Of a stretch of DNA of 64,000 nucleotides, positions 17,447-26,628 are shown one piece after another (positions within the stretch are counted from its first letter, which is position 1; each line of letters opens with the position of its first letter). The notes under the pieces were generated by a model that made no database searches, was not told the DNA's origin, and saw only the letters and a program-made list of their open reading frames with translations. The DNA lies in the NCBI RefSeq assembly GCF_016595275.2, contig NZ_JAENIQ020000002.1, positions 620,001 through 684,000 of the forward strand, given 5' to 3'. The stretch is from Corynebacterium pygosceleis (GTDB taxonomy: Bacteria; Actinomycetota; Actinomycetes; Mycobacteriales; Mycobacteriaceae). The position numbers were made by a program, and so were the translations under genes.

Positions 17447-20400
17447 CTACGGCTCGAAGGTCGGTTCACCCCAGAAAACCTCGTCGACGACCTGCCTGGC
17501 CCTGCGCGTGACCTTGAGGTAGTACTCGAGGAACTCCTGGTAGCGGCTCGGTTCCCAGCCTGCGGCCCCGGCGACCTGAGCCAGTTGCGGCCCGGCGGGC
17601 GGGAGCTGGTCGGTCCGTTTCCCGCGCACCAGGACGAGGGCGTTGCGGGCCCGGGTGGCCGTCAGCCATGCGGTACGGAGTCGGTCCACCTTCACCTCGT
17701 CGAGGATGCCGTGTTCCCCGATGAGGTCGAGCACCTCCAGGGTGGAGGTGTTGTGCAGTTCGGGGACCTCGTGTGCGTGGAGCATCGTGAGCAGCTGGAC
17801 GGTCCACTCGATGTCGGTCAGCGCCCCACGTCCGAGCTTGGTGTGCGTCTTCCGGTCCGCGCCACGGGGCAGCCGTTCATTGTCGACGCGGGCCTTCATG
17901 CGGCGGACCTCCCGGACGGTGTCCGCGCCGATGCCCTCCGGCGGATACCGGAACCTGTCGACGGTGGTGAGGAACCGTTCGCCGACGTCACTGTCACCGG
18001 CGATGGCGGCTGCACGGAGAAGTGCCTGGATCTCCCAGGTCTCACCCCATTTCTCGTAGTACTTCTCGTACGATCCGATGGTGCGGACGATCGCCCCGGA
18101 GCGCCCCTCCGGACGGAGTCCCAGGTCCACCTCTAGCGGCGGGTCGTCGCTCGGTTTCGACAGGCGTCGTCGTAGCCGGTCACAGATGCCTATGGACCAC
18201 TTGACCGCCTCGGAGTCACTGACACCGTCCGCCGGTTCGCACACGAACATCACGTCCGCGTCGGATCCGTAGCCGAGTTCGGATCCGCCGAGCCGTCCCA
18301 TCCCGATCACGGCGATACGGGCGAGGGGGCCGTCGACGGAGTTCGCCTCCGCCGCGGCCACCTCGACCCGCAGTGCGGCCTCCAGCACCGCGTCCCAGAC
18401 GAGGGACAGGCTGCGGCAGACCTCCTTGACGTCCATCATGCCGAGGAGATCCGCCGCCGCCACCCGGGCGAGTTCTGCGCGACGGAGGGACCGGGCGGTG
18501 GCGATGGCTTTATCGGGGTTGGCGTGGCGGCAGGCTGCGCTGACGAGGGACTTCGACACCGTGTCGGGGTTCGTGTCCAGCAGTTTCGGCCCGTTCGCCC
18601 CGTCACCGAGTCGTTTGACCGTGTCCGGGGTCGAGAGGATCAGGTCGGAGACGTACGGCGAATTCCCGAGAATCCGCATCAGCCGTTGCCCGACGATCCC
18701 CTCGTCCCGGAGCATGCGCAGGAACCACTGCTTCTCCGTCGCGGCCTCCGACAGTTTCCGGTAGTTCAGGAGGCCGGCGTCGGGGTCGGCGGTGGTCGAC
18801 AGCCATTCCATGAGGGTGGGCAGCAGCATCGCCTGGATCTTCGCCCGCCGTGACCCCCCGGACGCCAGGGCCTGAAGATGCTCGTACGCCCGGTCGGGGA
18901 ACTGGTAACGCAGGGCCGCCAACTGCAGTTTCGCCGATTCAGCGGACAGCCGGAGGGTCTCGACGGGGAGGTTCACCACCGAGTTCAGCAGCGGGCGGTA
19001 GAACAGCTTGGCGTGCAGTGAGGAGATCTGGCGGACGACCCGGCGGTGTTCCTCGAGCATGGCGGCGGGAAGTGAGGTGTGCCCGGATCCGCGGATACCG
19101 GAGGTGCGGGCGAGCCAGCGCAGTGCCGCCTCATCGTCCGGTTCGGGCATCGTGTGGGTGCGCCGGACCCGCTGCAGCTGGAGCCTGTGCTCGAGCAGCC
19201 GCATGAACTCGTAGGCACCGATCAGTGTCTGCCCGTCCTCGCGGCCGATGTAGCCCGCCTCGATGAGGGCTCCGAGGGCGTCGACGGTGGAGGTCACCCG
19301 CAGCGTCTCATCCGATCTGCCGTGCACCATCTGGAGGAGTTGGACCGCGAACTCGACGTCCCGGAGTCCACCACGACCCAGTTTGAGTTCCCTGTCCCTG
19401 AGGTTCTCCGGAACGTTGTCGATCACCCGGCGGCGCATCGCCTGGACGTCATCGACGAAGCTCTCCCGGCGGCTGGCGTCCCACACCATCGGGTTGAGTG
19501 CGTCGAGGTAGGAGTAGGCCAGCCCCCGGTCGCCGGTCATCGGGCGTGCCTTGAGCAGTGCCTGGAACTCCCAGGTGTGGGCCCAGCGCCGGTAGTAGGC
19601 GATGTGGGAGTCGAGGGTGCGGACGAGGGCACCGTGTTTGCCCTCCGGACGCAGTGCGGCGTCGACCTCGAAGAAGGCGCGGCAGCCGATGCGGATGAAC
19701 TCACCGGCGAGCCTTGTCGCGCGACTGTGCGCGGGTTCGGCGATGAAGATGACGTCGACGTCGGAGATGTAGTTCAGTTCGCGGGCCCCGCACTTGCCCA
19801 TCGCCATGACGGTGATACGGGCGTCGAGGGGCCTGTCCCCGTAGACTCCCCTGACCGCGACGGCGAGGGCTGCGGTCAGGGCGGCGTCGGCGAGATCGGT
19901 GAGCAGCCCCGCGACGACGGTGAAGGGGACCTCGGGCTGCCCGACCCGGCGGGGTGACTCGGGATAGGTGCCGGCGAGATCGTGTGCCGCTATCCGCATG
20001 AGCAGTGTCCGGTAGGTGCGGCGCAGTTCCTGTTCGGCGTCGGTCCCGCCCTTCCCCGCCCGGTAGGTTCCCGCCGCCGAGAGATAGTCATTGGCGGCGT
20101 CGTCGGCTTCCTCCCCGTCGGGGAGATCGAACGTCGCGGGGGTGGCGTCCACGCAGCCGAGCATCGCCTGCATCATCTCCGCGCGGTCCGGCGCAGGCTT
20201 CGCGAGGAGCGTCCACAGCTCCGGGTTGGCGACGAGGTGGTCGCCGAGTGCGGTGGAGGCACCGAGCAGGGAGATCAGCCTCACCCGGAGCGGGATGTCC
20301 GCGCGCAGCTGCCGGTCGAGTTCGCGACGCGATTCACCCGTCTCCCCCTTCGGGACCCCGTCGGCGGCGTCGAGTGCCTCCATGAGTCGGACCAGGGAGT

Positions 20401-20566
20401 TCAGGGCGAGGTCCGGGTCGCCTGCGCCGGACAGGGCCCAGAGAAGGTCGACGGATTCCGGGTTCATCCATCCGAGCCAGTCGAGGTCCCGCGCGGCCCC
20501 GGGGCCGTTGAGGCTGAGGCCTGCGGGGGTGGGCAGTGTTCTGCGGGTGGATCGGGCGTGCTTCAT
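17447..20566 (-). CDS. glnE: Glutamine synthetase adenylyltransferase/deadenylase
   Basis: 1039 residues. Two nucleotidyltransferase domains are seen. The N-terminal deadenylase half has GKCGARELNYISDVDVIF (about 270-290). The C-terminal adenylase half has GRLGGSELGYGSDADVMF (about 755-775). Each is followed by a regulatory helical domain with LKLGRGGLRDVEF or TKLGRGALTDIEW. It adds or removes AMP at the glnA tyrosine in response to PII state. ATG 20566 gives a normal length; an upstream extension runs toward glnA2 without similarity. It follows glnA2 by 53 bp, a conserved actinobacterial pair, and they are probably cotranscribed. Confidence 0.96.
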   Translation of the reverse strand: MKHARSTRRTLPTPAGLSLNGPGAARDLDWLGWMNPESVDLLWALSGAGDPDLALNSLVRLMEALDAADGVPKGETGESRRELDRQLRADIPLRVRLISLLGASTALGDHLVANPELWTLLAKPAPDRAEMMQAMLGCVDATPATFDLPDGEEADDAANDYLSAAGTYRAGKGGTDAEQELRRTYRTLLMRIAAHDLAGTYPESPRRVGQPEVPFTVVAGLLTDLADAALTAALAVAVRGVYGDRPLDARITVMAMGKCGARELNYISDVDVIFIAEPAHSRATRLAGEFIRIGCRAFFEVDAALRPEGKHGALVRTLDSHIAYYRRWAHTWEFQALLKARPMTGDRGLAYSYLDALNPMVWDASRRESFVDDVQAMRRRVIDNVPENLRDRELKLGRGGLRDVEFAVQLLQMVHGRSDETLRVTSTVDALGALIEAGYIGREDGQTLIGAYEFMRLLEHRLQLQRVRRTHTMPEPDDEAALRWLARTSGIRGSGHTSLPAAMLEEHRRVVRQISSLHAKLFYRPLLNSVVNLPVETLRLSAESAKLQLAALRYQFPDRAYEHLQALASGGSRRAKIQAMLLPTLMEWLSTTADPDAGLLNYRKLSEAATEKQWFLRMLRDEGIVGQRLMRILGNSPYVSDLILSTPDTVKRLGDGANGPKLLDTNPDTVSKSLVSAACRHANPDKAIATARSLRRAELARVAAADLLGMMDVKEVCRSLSLVWDAVLEAALRVEVAAAEANSVDGPLARIAVIGMGRLGGSELGYGSDADVMFVCEPADGVSDSEAVKWSIGICDRLRRRLSKPSDDPPLEVDLGLRPEGRSGAIVRTIGSYEKYYEKWGETWEIQALLRAAAIAGDSDVGERFLTTVDRFRYPPEGIGADTVREVRRMKARVDNERLPRGADRKTHTKLGRGALTDIEWTVQLLTMLHAHEVPELHNTSTLEVLDLIGEHGILDEVKVDRLRTAWLTATRARNALVLVRGKRTDQLPPAGPQLAQVAGAAGWEPSRYQEFLEYYLKVTRRARQVVDEVFWGEPTFEP

Positions 20567-20619
20567 CTGGCGGATGGTCCTCCCTGGGGGCCGTTCCCCG
20601 ACCCCGGAGACGTCGGCGG

Positions 20620-21960
20620 TCAGTAGTCGAGGTTGGTGCGCAGCTCCCACTGCGTGATCTGGGCCTGGTAGTCGTGCCATTCCCGCCACTTGTTGCGCAG
20701 GAAGAACTCGAAAACGTGCTCTCCGAGGGTCTCGGCGACGAGCTCGGACTGTTCCATCAACCGCAGTGCCTGGTCGAGCGAGGTGGGCAGATCCTTGTAT
20801 CCCAGGGCGCGGCGCTCACGGCGGGTCAGCGAGGAGATGTCGTCCTCGGCCGGTTCACCGAGTTCATACCCCTCGCGGATCCCCTTGAGACCCGCGGCGA
20901 GCAGAACCGAGTACGCGAGGTAGGGATTGCAGCCGGAGTCGAGGTTACGGACCTCGATCCGACGGGAGTCGACGTTGCCGGGCCGGTAGTTCGGCACCCG
21001 GATCAGCGCGGACCGGTTGGACAGTCCCCACGTCGCGGCGGTGGGGGCCTCGGATCCGAAGACGATCCGCTTGTAGGAGTTCACCCACTGGTTGGTCACC
21101 GCGGAGACCTCCGGGGCGTGCTCGATGATGCCCGCGATGAAACTCCGGGCGGTCCGCGACAGGTTGTACGGGTCATCCGGATCGTGGAACGCGTTCGAGT
21201 CGCCCTCGAACAGGGACATGTGTGTGTGCATGCCGGAACCGGCGTGGTCGGTGAAGGGTTTCGGCATGAACGTCGCACGCACGTTGTTGAGCAGCGCGAC
21301 CTGCTTGATGAGGTACCGGAAGCTCATGATGTTGTCGCTCATCGTCAACGCGTCGGCGTAACGGAGATCGATCTCCTGCTGTCCCGGCGCGGTCTCGTGG
21401 TGGGAGAACTCGACGGAGATGCCCATGTATTCCAGGGCCTCGATGGCGTCCCGCCGGAAGTTCGGGGCGTCGTCGTGGACGGCCTGGTCGAAGTATCCGC
21501 CGTTGTCCGTCGGAACCGGCGGCTGACCGTCCGTGTCGAGGGATTTGACCAGGAAGAACTCGATCTCGGGGTGGATGTTGCACACGAATCCCTCATCGGC
21601 GGCCGCGGTCATCTGGCGGCGCAGAACCTGACGGGGATCGGCCCAGGACGGCTGGCCGTCGGGCATCGTGATGTCACAGAACATCCGGGCCTGCCTCGGG
21701 GACGGTTCATCCCGGTCGAACGGGAGAACCTGGAACGTCGAGGGATCCGGTCTGGCGATGGTGTCCGCCTCGCTGACGCGGGAGAAACCCTCGATGGCGG
21801 AACCGTCGAACCCGATGCCGTCCGCGAACGCGGTCTCGAGCTCCGCCGGCGCGACCGCCACGGACTTCAGGTAACCGAGGACATCGGTGAACCAGAGCCT
21901 GACGAAGCGGATCTCCCGCTCTTCCACGGTGCGCAGGACGAATTCCTGTTGACTGTTCAT
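20620..21960 (-). CDS. glnA2: GlnA2-type glutamine synthetase-like protein
   Basis: 446 residues. It keeps the GS fold motifs GIGFDGSAIEGF, HPEIEFFLV, HHETAPGQQEI, FMPKPFTDHAGSGMH and NSYKRIVFGSEAP. The C-terminal adenylylation Tyr block of GSI-beta is absent; the region reads LTRRERRALGYKDLP instead. It therefore belongs to the alpha-like, non-adenylylated GlnA2 class. GlnA2 of corynebacteria is dispensable for glutamine synthesis. ATG 21960 matches the family start (MNSQQEF). The longer frame to 22026 lies in the promoter gap shared with the divergent aminopeptidase gene. Confidence 0.95.
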   Translation of the reverse strand: MNSQQEFVLRTVEEREIRFVRLWFTDVLGYLKSVAVAPAELETAFADGIGFDGSAIEGFSRVSEADTIARPDPSTFQVLPFDRDEPSPRQARMFCDITMPDGQPSWADPRQVLRRQMTAAADEGFVCNIHPEIEFFLVKSLDTDGQPPVPTDNGGYFDQAVHDDAPNFRRDAIEALEYMGISVEFSHHETAPGQQEIDLRYADALTMSDNIMSFRYLIKQVALLNNVRATFMPKPFTDHAGSGMHTHMSLFEGDSNAFHDPDDPYNLSRTARSFIAGIIEHAPEVSAVTNQWVNSYKRIVFGSEAPTAATWGLSNRSALIRVPNYRPGNVDSRRIEVRNLDSGCNPYLAYSVLLAAGLKGIREGYELGEPAEDDISSLTRRERRALGYKDLPTSLDQALRLMEQSELVAETLGEHVFEFFLRNKWREWHDYQAQITQWELRTNLDY

Positions 21961-22078
21961 GACATCCAACTGTAGCGGTCCGTGACCGACCGGGTCAGGG
22001 GTATACTCGCCGGCCACCCGGCGCATCCGCCCTCTCCCGGCGGGACGCCATCCGACGACACCGCGAGGAGGGCATTCC

Positions 22079-23086
22079 GTGCCGACAGAACTCCACCCCC
22101 AGACCGACGCACACGACAGTGGCCGTCTCGATGTCGGTGACGGGCAGCTGATCCACTACGGGGTCCACGGCAATCCGGAGGGTCGCCCGGTCGTGGTGGT
22201 GCACGGTGGTCCCGGTGGAGCCGGTGATCCCGCTGCGGCGCGGTTCTTCGATCCGGGGCGCTACCGGGTGATCATGTTCGACCAACGCGGCTGCGGACGT
22301 TCCACCCCGCACCTGGCCGATCCCGGGACCGACACCGTCCGGGCGCTGGAGACGAACACCACGGCGCACCTCATCTCCGACATGGAGAAACTGCGTGAGC
22401 ACCTCGGCGTGGAGAGCTGGCAGGTGTTCGGGGGCTCGTGGGGGTCGACGCTGTCGCTGGCGTACGCGCAGACCCACCCGGAGCGGGTACGGGAACTGGT
22501 CCTGCGGGGCGTGTTCCTGCTGCGTCGCAGTGAACTCGACTGGTTCTACAACGGCGGGGCGGACCACATCTTCCCCGATCTGTGGGAGGGGTATCTCGAT
22601 CCCGTCAGGCAGGCTCACGGCGGTGACGTCGCGGGCCTCGACCTGATCGCCGAGTACCACCGTCTGCTGTCCTGCACCGACCGGTCCACGGCACTCCGTG
22701 CGGCACGGGCGTGGACGACCTGGGAGAAGTCGACGTCGACGCTGAGGGTTCCACCGGGTGTCGACGACGGTCTGTCGGACGACTACGCCCTCGCTTTCGC
22801 CCGGATCGAGAACCACTACTTCATGCACGGTGCGTTCCTGCGGGACGGACAGCTGCTGGAGAAGACGAACATCGACCGGATCCGCCACATTCCGGCCGTG
22901 ATCGTCCAGGGCAGGTACGACGTCGTGTGTCCCGTCAGGAGCGCATGGGACCTGCACCGTGCGTGGCCGGAGGCCGATCTGACGATCTGTCCCGCGTCGG
23001 GGCACTCACAGATGGAGAGGGAGATCTCCCGCGCGCTCGTGGCTGCGACGGATCGTTTCGCCGACGGGTCCGCGACGGGCAGCTGA
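22079..23086 (+). CDS. pip: Prolyl aminopeptidase (proline iminopeptidase)
   Basis: 335 residues of alpha/beta-hydrolase fold. The oxyanion loop HGGPGGAG (about 41-48), FDQRGCGRSTPH and the nucleophile elbow GGSWGSTLS with Ser120 identify the S33 family. The acid is in GRYDVVCP and the His in ASGHSQME near the C-terminus. It removes N-terminal proline from peptides in the cytoplasm. GTG 22079 has a strong GAGGAGG about 8 bp upstream. Divergent from glnA2. Confidence 0.94.
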   Translation: MPTELHPQTDAHDSGRLDVGDGQLIHYGVHGNPEGRPVVVVHGGPGGAGDPAAARFFDPGRYRVIMFDQRGCGRSTPHLADPGTDTVRALETNTTAHLISDMEKLREHLGVESWQVFGGSWGSTLSLAYAQTHPERVRELVLRGVFLLRRSELDWFYNGGADHIFPDLWEGYLDPVRQAHGGDVAGLDLIAEYHRLLSCTDRSTALRAARAWTTWEKSTSTLRVPPGVDDGLSDDYALAFARIENHYFMHGAFLRDGQLLEKTNIDRIRHIPAVIVQGRYDVVCPVRSAWDLHRAWPEADLTICPASGHSQMEREISRALVAATDRFADGSATGS

Positions 23087-23151
23087 TCTGCGCCTCCCCC
23101 ACTCGGCCCGGGCCTCTGTGCAGGGGAGATAAAGCTGGTAGAAACGGTCTC

Positions 23152-24813
23152 ATGCCCACTAGCGAGTTCTTTGAGGTCGAAGCGAAGTTCGCCGTCACCG
23201 ACGGCACGGAGGTACCCGACCTCACCGGGATTCCGACGGTGTCCGCGGTCACCGGGACCACGGTCCATGAACTGTCCGCCGTCTACTACGACACGGGGGA
23301 TCTCCGCCTCACCCGCTCGAGGATCACCCTGCGGCGGCGGACCGGTGGGACGGATGCCGGATGGCACGCGAAACTACCGGGTGACGGTGGCCGCAGGGAG
23401 CTTCACCACGAGCTGACCGACGGGGATGTGAACGCCGTCCCCCGGGCACTCATCGACCCCGTGCGGGCGATCGTCCGCGACCTTCCGCTCATCCCGATCG
23501 CCAGGGTGGACAACGAACGTCACGGGTCGGTGCTCGTGGATTCCTCGGGGACGGTGTGCGCCGAGTTCTGTGATGACCATGTCACCGCCTGGTCGCTGCT
23601 CCCGGGGGGTGAACGGACAACGTGGCGGGAATGGGAGATCGAGCTCTCGGGTGACTACGCCGGGACCGACGCCGGAGTGACCCTGATCGAATCCGCGGCC
23701 GAACTGTTCGGTACCGCCGGTGCCGGTCCCTCCGAAAGTCCCTCGAAGCTGGTGGCCGCGCTGGGGGACTCCATCGACGACGCTCCGCATCCGCCGGGCG
23801 TCGCGGAACCGGCCCCGGGGTCGACGGAAGCCGGTGTGCTGTCGGCGCTGGAGTACAACTACCGCAGGTTGCTGGACCACGACCCCAGGGTCCGGCGGGA
23901 CGAGTGGGACTCGGTGCATCAGATGCGGGTCGCCACACGTGAGCTGCGCAGTCATCTCGAGACCTTCGACGGGGTCATGGACGGTGACAGTTACCGGGAC
24001 ACCGCGCGCGGCCTCCGGGAGCTGGCGGCTGTGCTGGGCACCGCCCGCGACGCCGAGGTCGTCGCCGAACGCTTCCGGGATCTCACCGCCGGCGAGCAGT
24101 CGGGGATCGTCTCCCCCGCGTCGGCTGCGGCGCTCGTCGATTCGGTCCGTGCCGACTACCGCGACGCGCACGCACGGGTGGTGGAGTACCTGAACTCCCC
24201 CGGGTATCTGCGTCTGCTGGCCGAGTTGGAGGAGCTGCTCGCCGACCCGCCGTTCCGGCGGGACACCGTCACGGACGCGGGGGAGAAGGATCCGGGGGAG
24301 ACCGGGGACACGACCGCCGAGGTTCTGCTGGACCGTCTCGGTCACGCGTACAGGAAACTGCTCACCCGGCACGATCACGCGATGGCCGTCTGGGAGGACC
24401 GCTCCGTTCCCCTGCGGGAGCGGGAGGAGAACATCCACCGGATCCGCAAGGCGGCGAAGAAGCTGCGCTACTCGGCCGAAGCGGTCGGTGCCGCCACCGG
24501 GTTGAAGACGAAGCACCTGTACAAGGCCTGCGGCAGGATGCAGTCGGTCCTGGGTGACTTCCAGGACGCCGTCACCTCACGTGACATTCTCCTGGCCAAG
24601 GCGGAGCAGGCACGGGCCGCCGGAGACGGAACGGACACCTTCCTCCACGGCCTGCTCTACCAACGGGAACTGAACAACGGTGACGACGCGCTGGCCGGTT
24701 ACCGGAAAACGATGGATGCCGTCGTCGACGCCTATTCGGAGCTGGACAACCAGCGGAGGAAGAACCGACGGAAGGCCGGGGACACGTCCGGGAAGAAGGG
24801 GAGGAAGCACTGA
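23152..24813 (+). CDS. CYTH and CHAD domain protein
   Basis: 553 residues. The N-terminal CYTH triphosphate tunnel domain (about 1-205) starts FFEVEAKF (ExExK motif) and has YYDTGDLRL and ITLRRR. A CHAD helical domain (about 225-545) shows HQMRVATRELRSHL, LGTARDAEV and IHRIRKAAKKLRYSAEA with paired conserved His and basic residues that bind polyphosphate. Such proteins act on or bind inorganic polyphosphate or short triphosphates. The basic tail is Lys/Arg-rich. The ribosome site is weak, and the ATG directly follows AT-rich promoter-like DNA. Convergent with the next small gene. Confidence 0.88.
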   Translation: MPTSEFFEVEAKFAVTDGTEVPDLTGIPTVSAVTGTTVHELSAVYYDTGDLRLTRSRITLRRRTGGTDAGWHAKLPGDGGRRELHHELTDGDVNAVPRALIDPVRAIVRDLPLIPIARVDNERHGSVLVDSSGTVCAEFCDDHVTAWSLLPGGERTTWREWEIELSGDYAGTDAGVTLIESAAELFGTAGAGPSESPSKLVAALGDSIDDAPHPPGVAEPAPGSTEAGVLSALEYNYRRLLDHDPRVRRDEWDSVHQMRVATRELRSHLETFDGVMDGDSYRDTARGLRELAAVLGTARDAEVVAERFRDLTAGEQSGIVSPASAAALVDSVRADYRDAHARVVEYLNSPGYLRLLAELEELLADPPFRRDTVTDAGEKDPGETGDTTAEVLLDRLGHAYRKLLTRHDHAMAVWEDRSVPLREREENIHRIRKAAKKLRYSAEAVGAATGLKTKHLYKACGRMQSVLGDFQDAVTSRDILLAKAEQARAAGDGTDTFLHGLLYQRELNNGDDALAGYRKTMDAVVDAYSELDNQRRKNRRKAGDTSGKKGRKH

Positions 24814-24824
24814 GCCTCCTCCCC
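24798..24824. terminator. Hairpin overlapping the stop of the CYTH-CHAD gene
   Basis: GGGGAGGA at 24798-24805 pairs with TCCTCCCC at 24817-24824, with the stop codon in the loop, between two convergent genes. Confidence 0.5.
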
Positions 24825-24832
24825 TGGGCCGC

Positions 24833-25066
24833 TCAGCTGTCCGCGCCGCTCCCCCAGGAGGGTGCCGCCCCCCAGGAGTCGTCCTCCCTGTCGAGGGCGT
24901 CCGCTTCGCGGTTGCGCTGCTTCGCCGTGTCCATGGCGTGGCGGGCCTCATCCTCGGAATCGTAGGGCCCCATGCGGTTGGTCCAGCTGCCCTGTTTGCC
25001 TGCCAGCACCTCACCGGTCTCCGGGTTGTAGTACCACTTCTGGTCGTCGGGGGTCACGGGGTCCAT
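24833..25066 (-). CDS. Small conserved SPOR-like protein
   Basis: 77 residues. The core KWYYNPETGEVLAGKQGSW then RMGPYDSEDEARHAMDTA and RN is a widespread actinobacterial small protein. It resembles a single SPOR-like repeat (aromatic strand plus an EEA helix). The acidic, Trp-containing tail (about 62-77) is variable. No signal peptide is present, so it is cytoplasmic unless carried by a partner. Function is unknown. Confidence 0.75.
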   Translation of the reverse strand: MDPVTPDDQKWYYNPETGEVLAGKQGSWTNRMGPYDSEDEARHAMDTAKQRNREADALDREDDSWGAAPSWGSGADS

Positions 25067-25272
25067 GGTCGGTGTACTCCTCGCATCTGTTCGGCGGATG
25101 ACCGGTACCGGCTGTCCCGGTTCCGGTGACAGGCGTCGCCCGTCGGTGCCACGGTCGCCAGGCTACCGGCACGACACCGGGGCCGTTGCGCGAACGGTTC
25201 CCCGTCCCGCACCGGCACCGGTGCGGCGGACTACAGTGGGACTGTCCGTCACCGATCCGAGGAGCCGAGTTC

Positions 25273-26610
25273 TTGACCAGTCTGATGTGGCCGATCGCCG
25301 GAAACGACGTCCGTGAGACCGCGCTCGGGGAGCACCGGGCCGTCTACGGCCGTGACCCCGGGCTCGTCGCCGTGGCGCCCGCCACCTTCTCCGTGATCGG
25401 TGAGCACACCGACGTCTACGGCGGGATCGTGCTGACCGGGGTGTCGGCCCGACGGGTCGTCGTCACCGCGTCCCGCCGTCCGGATGACGCGGTACGGGTC
25501 CGCGTCCTGCGTCCCGGCGTCGACGGGGAGACGGTGACCGTCACGGCATCCACGACGATGGAGGATCTCGCGGCACACGCGAACCGGCACCAGGCCGCGC
25601 AGGACACTCCCGGCGGGGAGAATCCACCGTCACCGCTCCGGGCCGGCACCGACGACTGGGCCAACCGGCTCGGTGGTGTCGCCTGGATGATGATCCACCG
25701 TCAGCTGATCAGCCGGGAGATCCCCGGATTCGACGTCACGGTGGTCTCCGACATCCCCCCGGGCTGTGGACTGGGGGGCCGGGCTGCGGCTGAAGCGGCG
25801 TTCGCTCTCGGACTCGCGGATCTCTCCGGGCATCACCCGGATCCGCCGTTGCGGGCCCGGGTGGCCGACATCTGTACACAGGCCGCCGCGTTGTTCGGTG
25901 ACACTCCCCCGCTGCGGGCCCGGCACACGACGGCGCTGCGGGGCGGAACCGAACAGGTCCTCTCCGTCATCGACTACGCCGACGGATCCGTCACACACGC
26001 CCCCTCCCCCGCGCCCCTGAGTCATCGTCCCTACCTAATCACCGTGCCCCGGCCGGTCCCCGGTTCCCCGGACGACCGGGTTCCTGAACTCCGGCGCCGG
26101 GAAGAGTTCATCACGCTCGCGTCCCGGATCTACGGGGTGGAGTCCCTCCGGCTTCTGCCGGACGCGGAGGAGAGGGTGATCGACTGGTTGGAGACCGTGC
26201 ACGAGGTGAAGGGGGGAGACGGTCAACCCGCGGTCGCCGAGGCCTCGGGGTGGATGGGGTTCCTCACCTCGGAAACCCGCCGGGCGGCCGATTGTGCGGC
26301 GTTCCTGCGGTCCCGGAGAACATCAGAGGCGCTCGACAGGCTGGCGCGGTCCCAGTCCCAGACGTGCGCGGCCTTCGGTCTCGGTGCCGGGACCGAAGCC
26401 CTGGTGCGGTTGTGCCTGAGCCGGGGCGCCGCGGTGGCCAGGGCGGCGCACGCCGGGGCCTCCGATGCGGTGATCGCCTGGTTCCCCGCCGACGGCGGAT
26501 GCGACGCCGATGATGCGGCACTGCGGCTCGCCGACGACGGACTGCTGGTCATCCCTCTGTCGGGGGGCGGTCCCGCCACCGTCGACGACGATCCGGACAA
26601 CTGGATGTGA
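25273..26610 (+). CDS. Galactokinase-like GHMP kinase
   Basis: 445 residues from TTG 25273. GAGGAG at 25258-25263 and a TACAGT -10 box at about 25231 support this start; ATG 25285 is the alternative. The galactokinase signature is recognisable as VIGEHTDVYGG (about 44-54). The ATP-binding GHMP loop is PPGCGLGGRAAAEAA, in which the usual Ser-Ser-Ser is Gly-Gly-Arg, and the C-terminal glycine motif is PLSGGGPATV. It may phosphorylate a sugar, but the altered loop makes galactose kinase activity doubtful. No gal operon partner lies nearby. Confidence 0.7.
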   Translation: MTSLMWPIAGNDVRETALGEHRAVYGRDPGLVAVAPATFSVIGEHTDVYGGIVLTGVSARRVVVTASRRPDDAVRVRVLRPGVDGETVTVTASTTMEDLAAHANRHQAAQDTPGGENPPSPLRAGTDDWANRLGGVAWMMIHRQLISREIPGFDVTVVSDIPPGCGLGGRAAAEAAFALGLADLSGHHPDPPLRARVADICTQAAALFGDTPPLRARHTTALRGGTEQVLSVIDYADGSVTHAPSPAPLSHRPYLITVPRPVPGSPDDRVPELRRREEFITLASRIYGVESLRLLPDAEERVIDWLETVHEVKGGDGQPAVAEASGWMGFLTSETRRAADCAAFLRSRRTSEALDRLARSQSQTCAAFGLGAGTEALVRLCLSRGAAVARAAHAGASDAVIAWFPADGGCDADDAALRLADDGLLVIPLSGGGPATVDDDPDNWM

Positions 26611-26628
26611 CCGGGGCCGGCCGCACCG

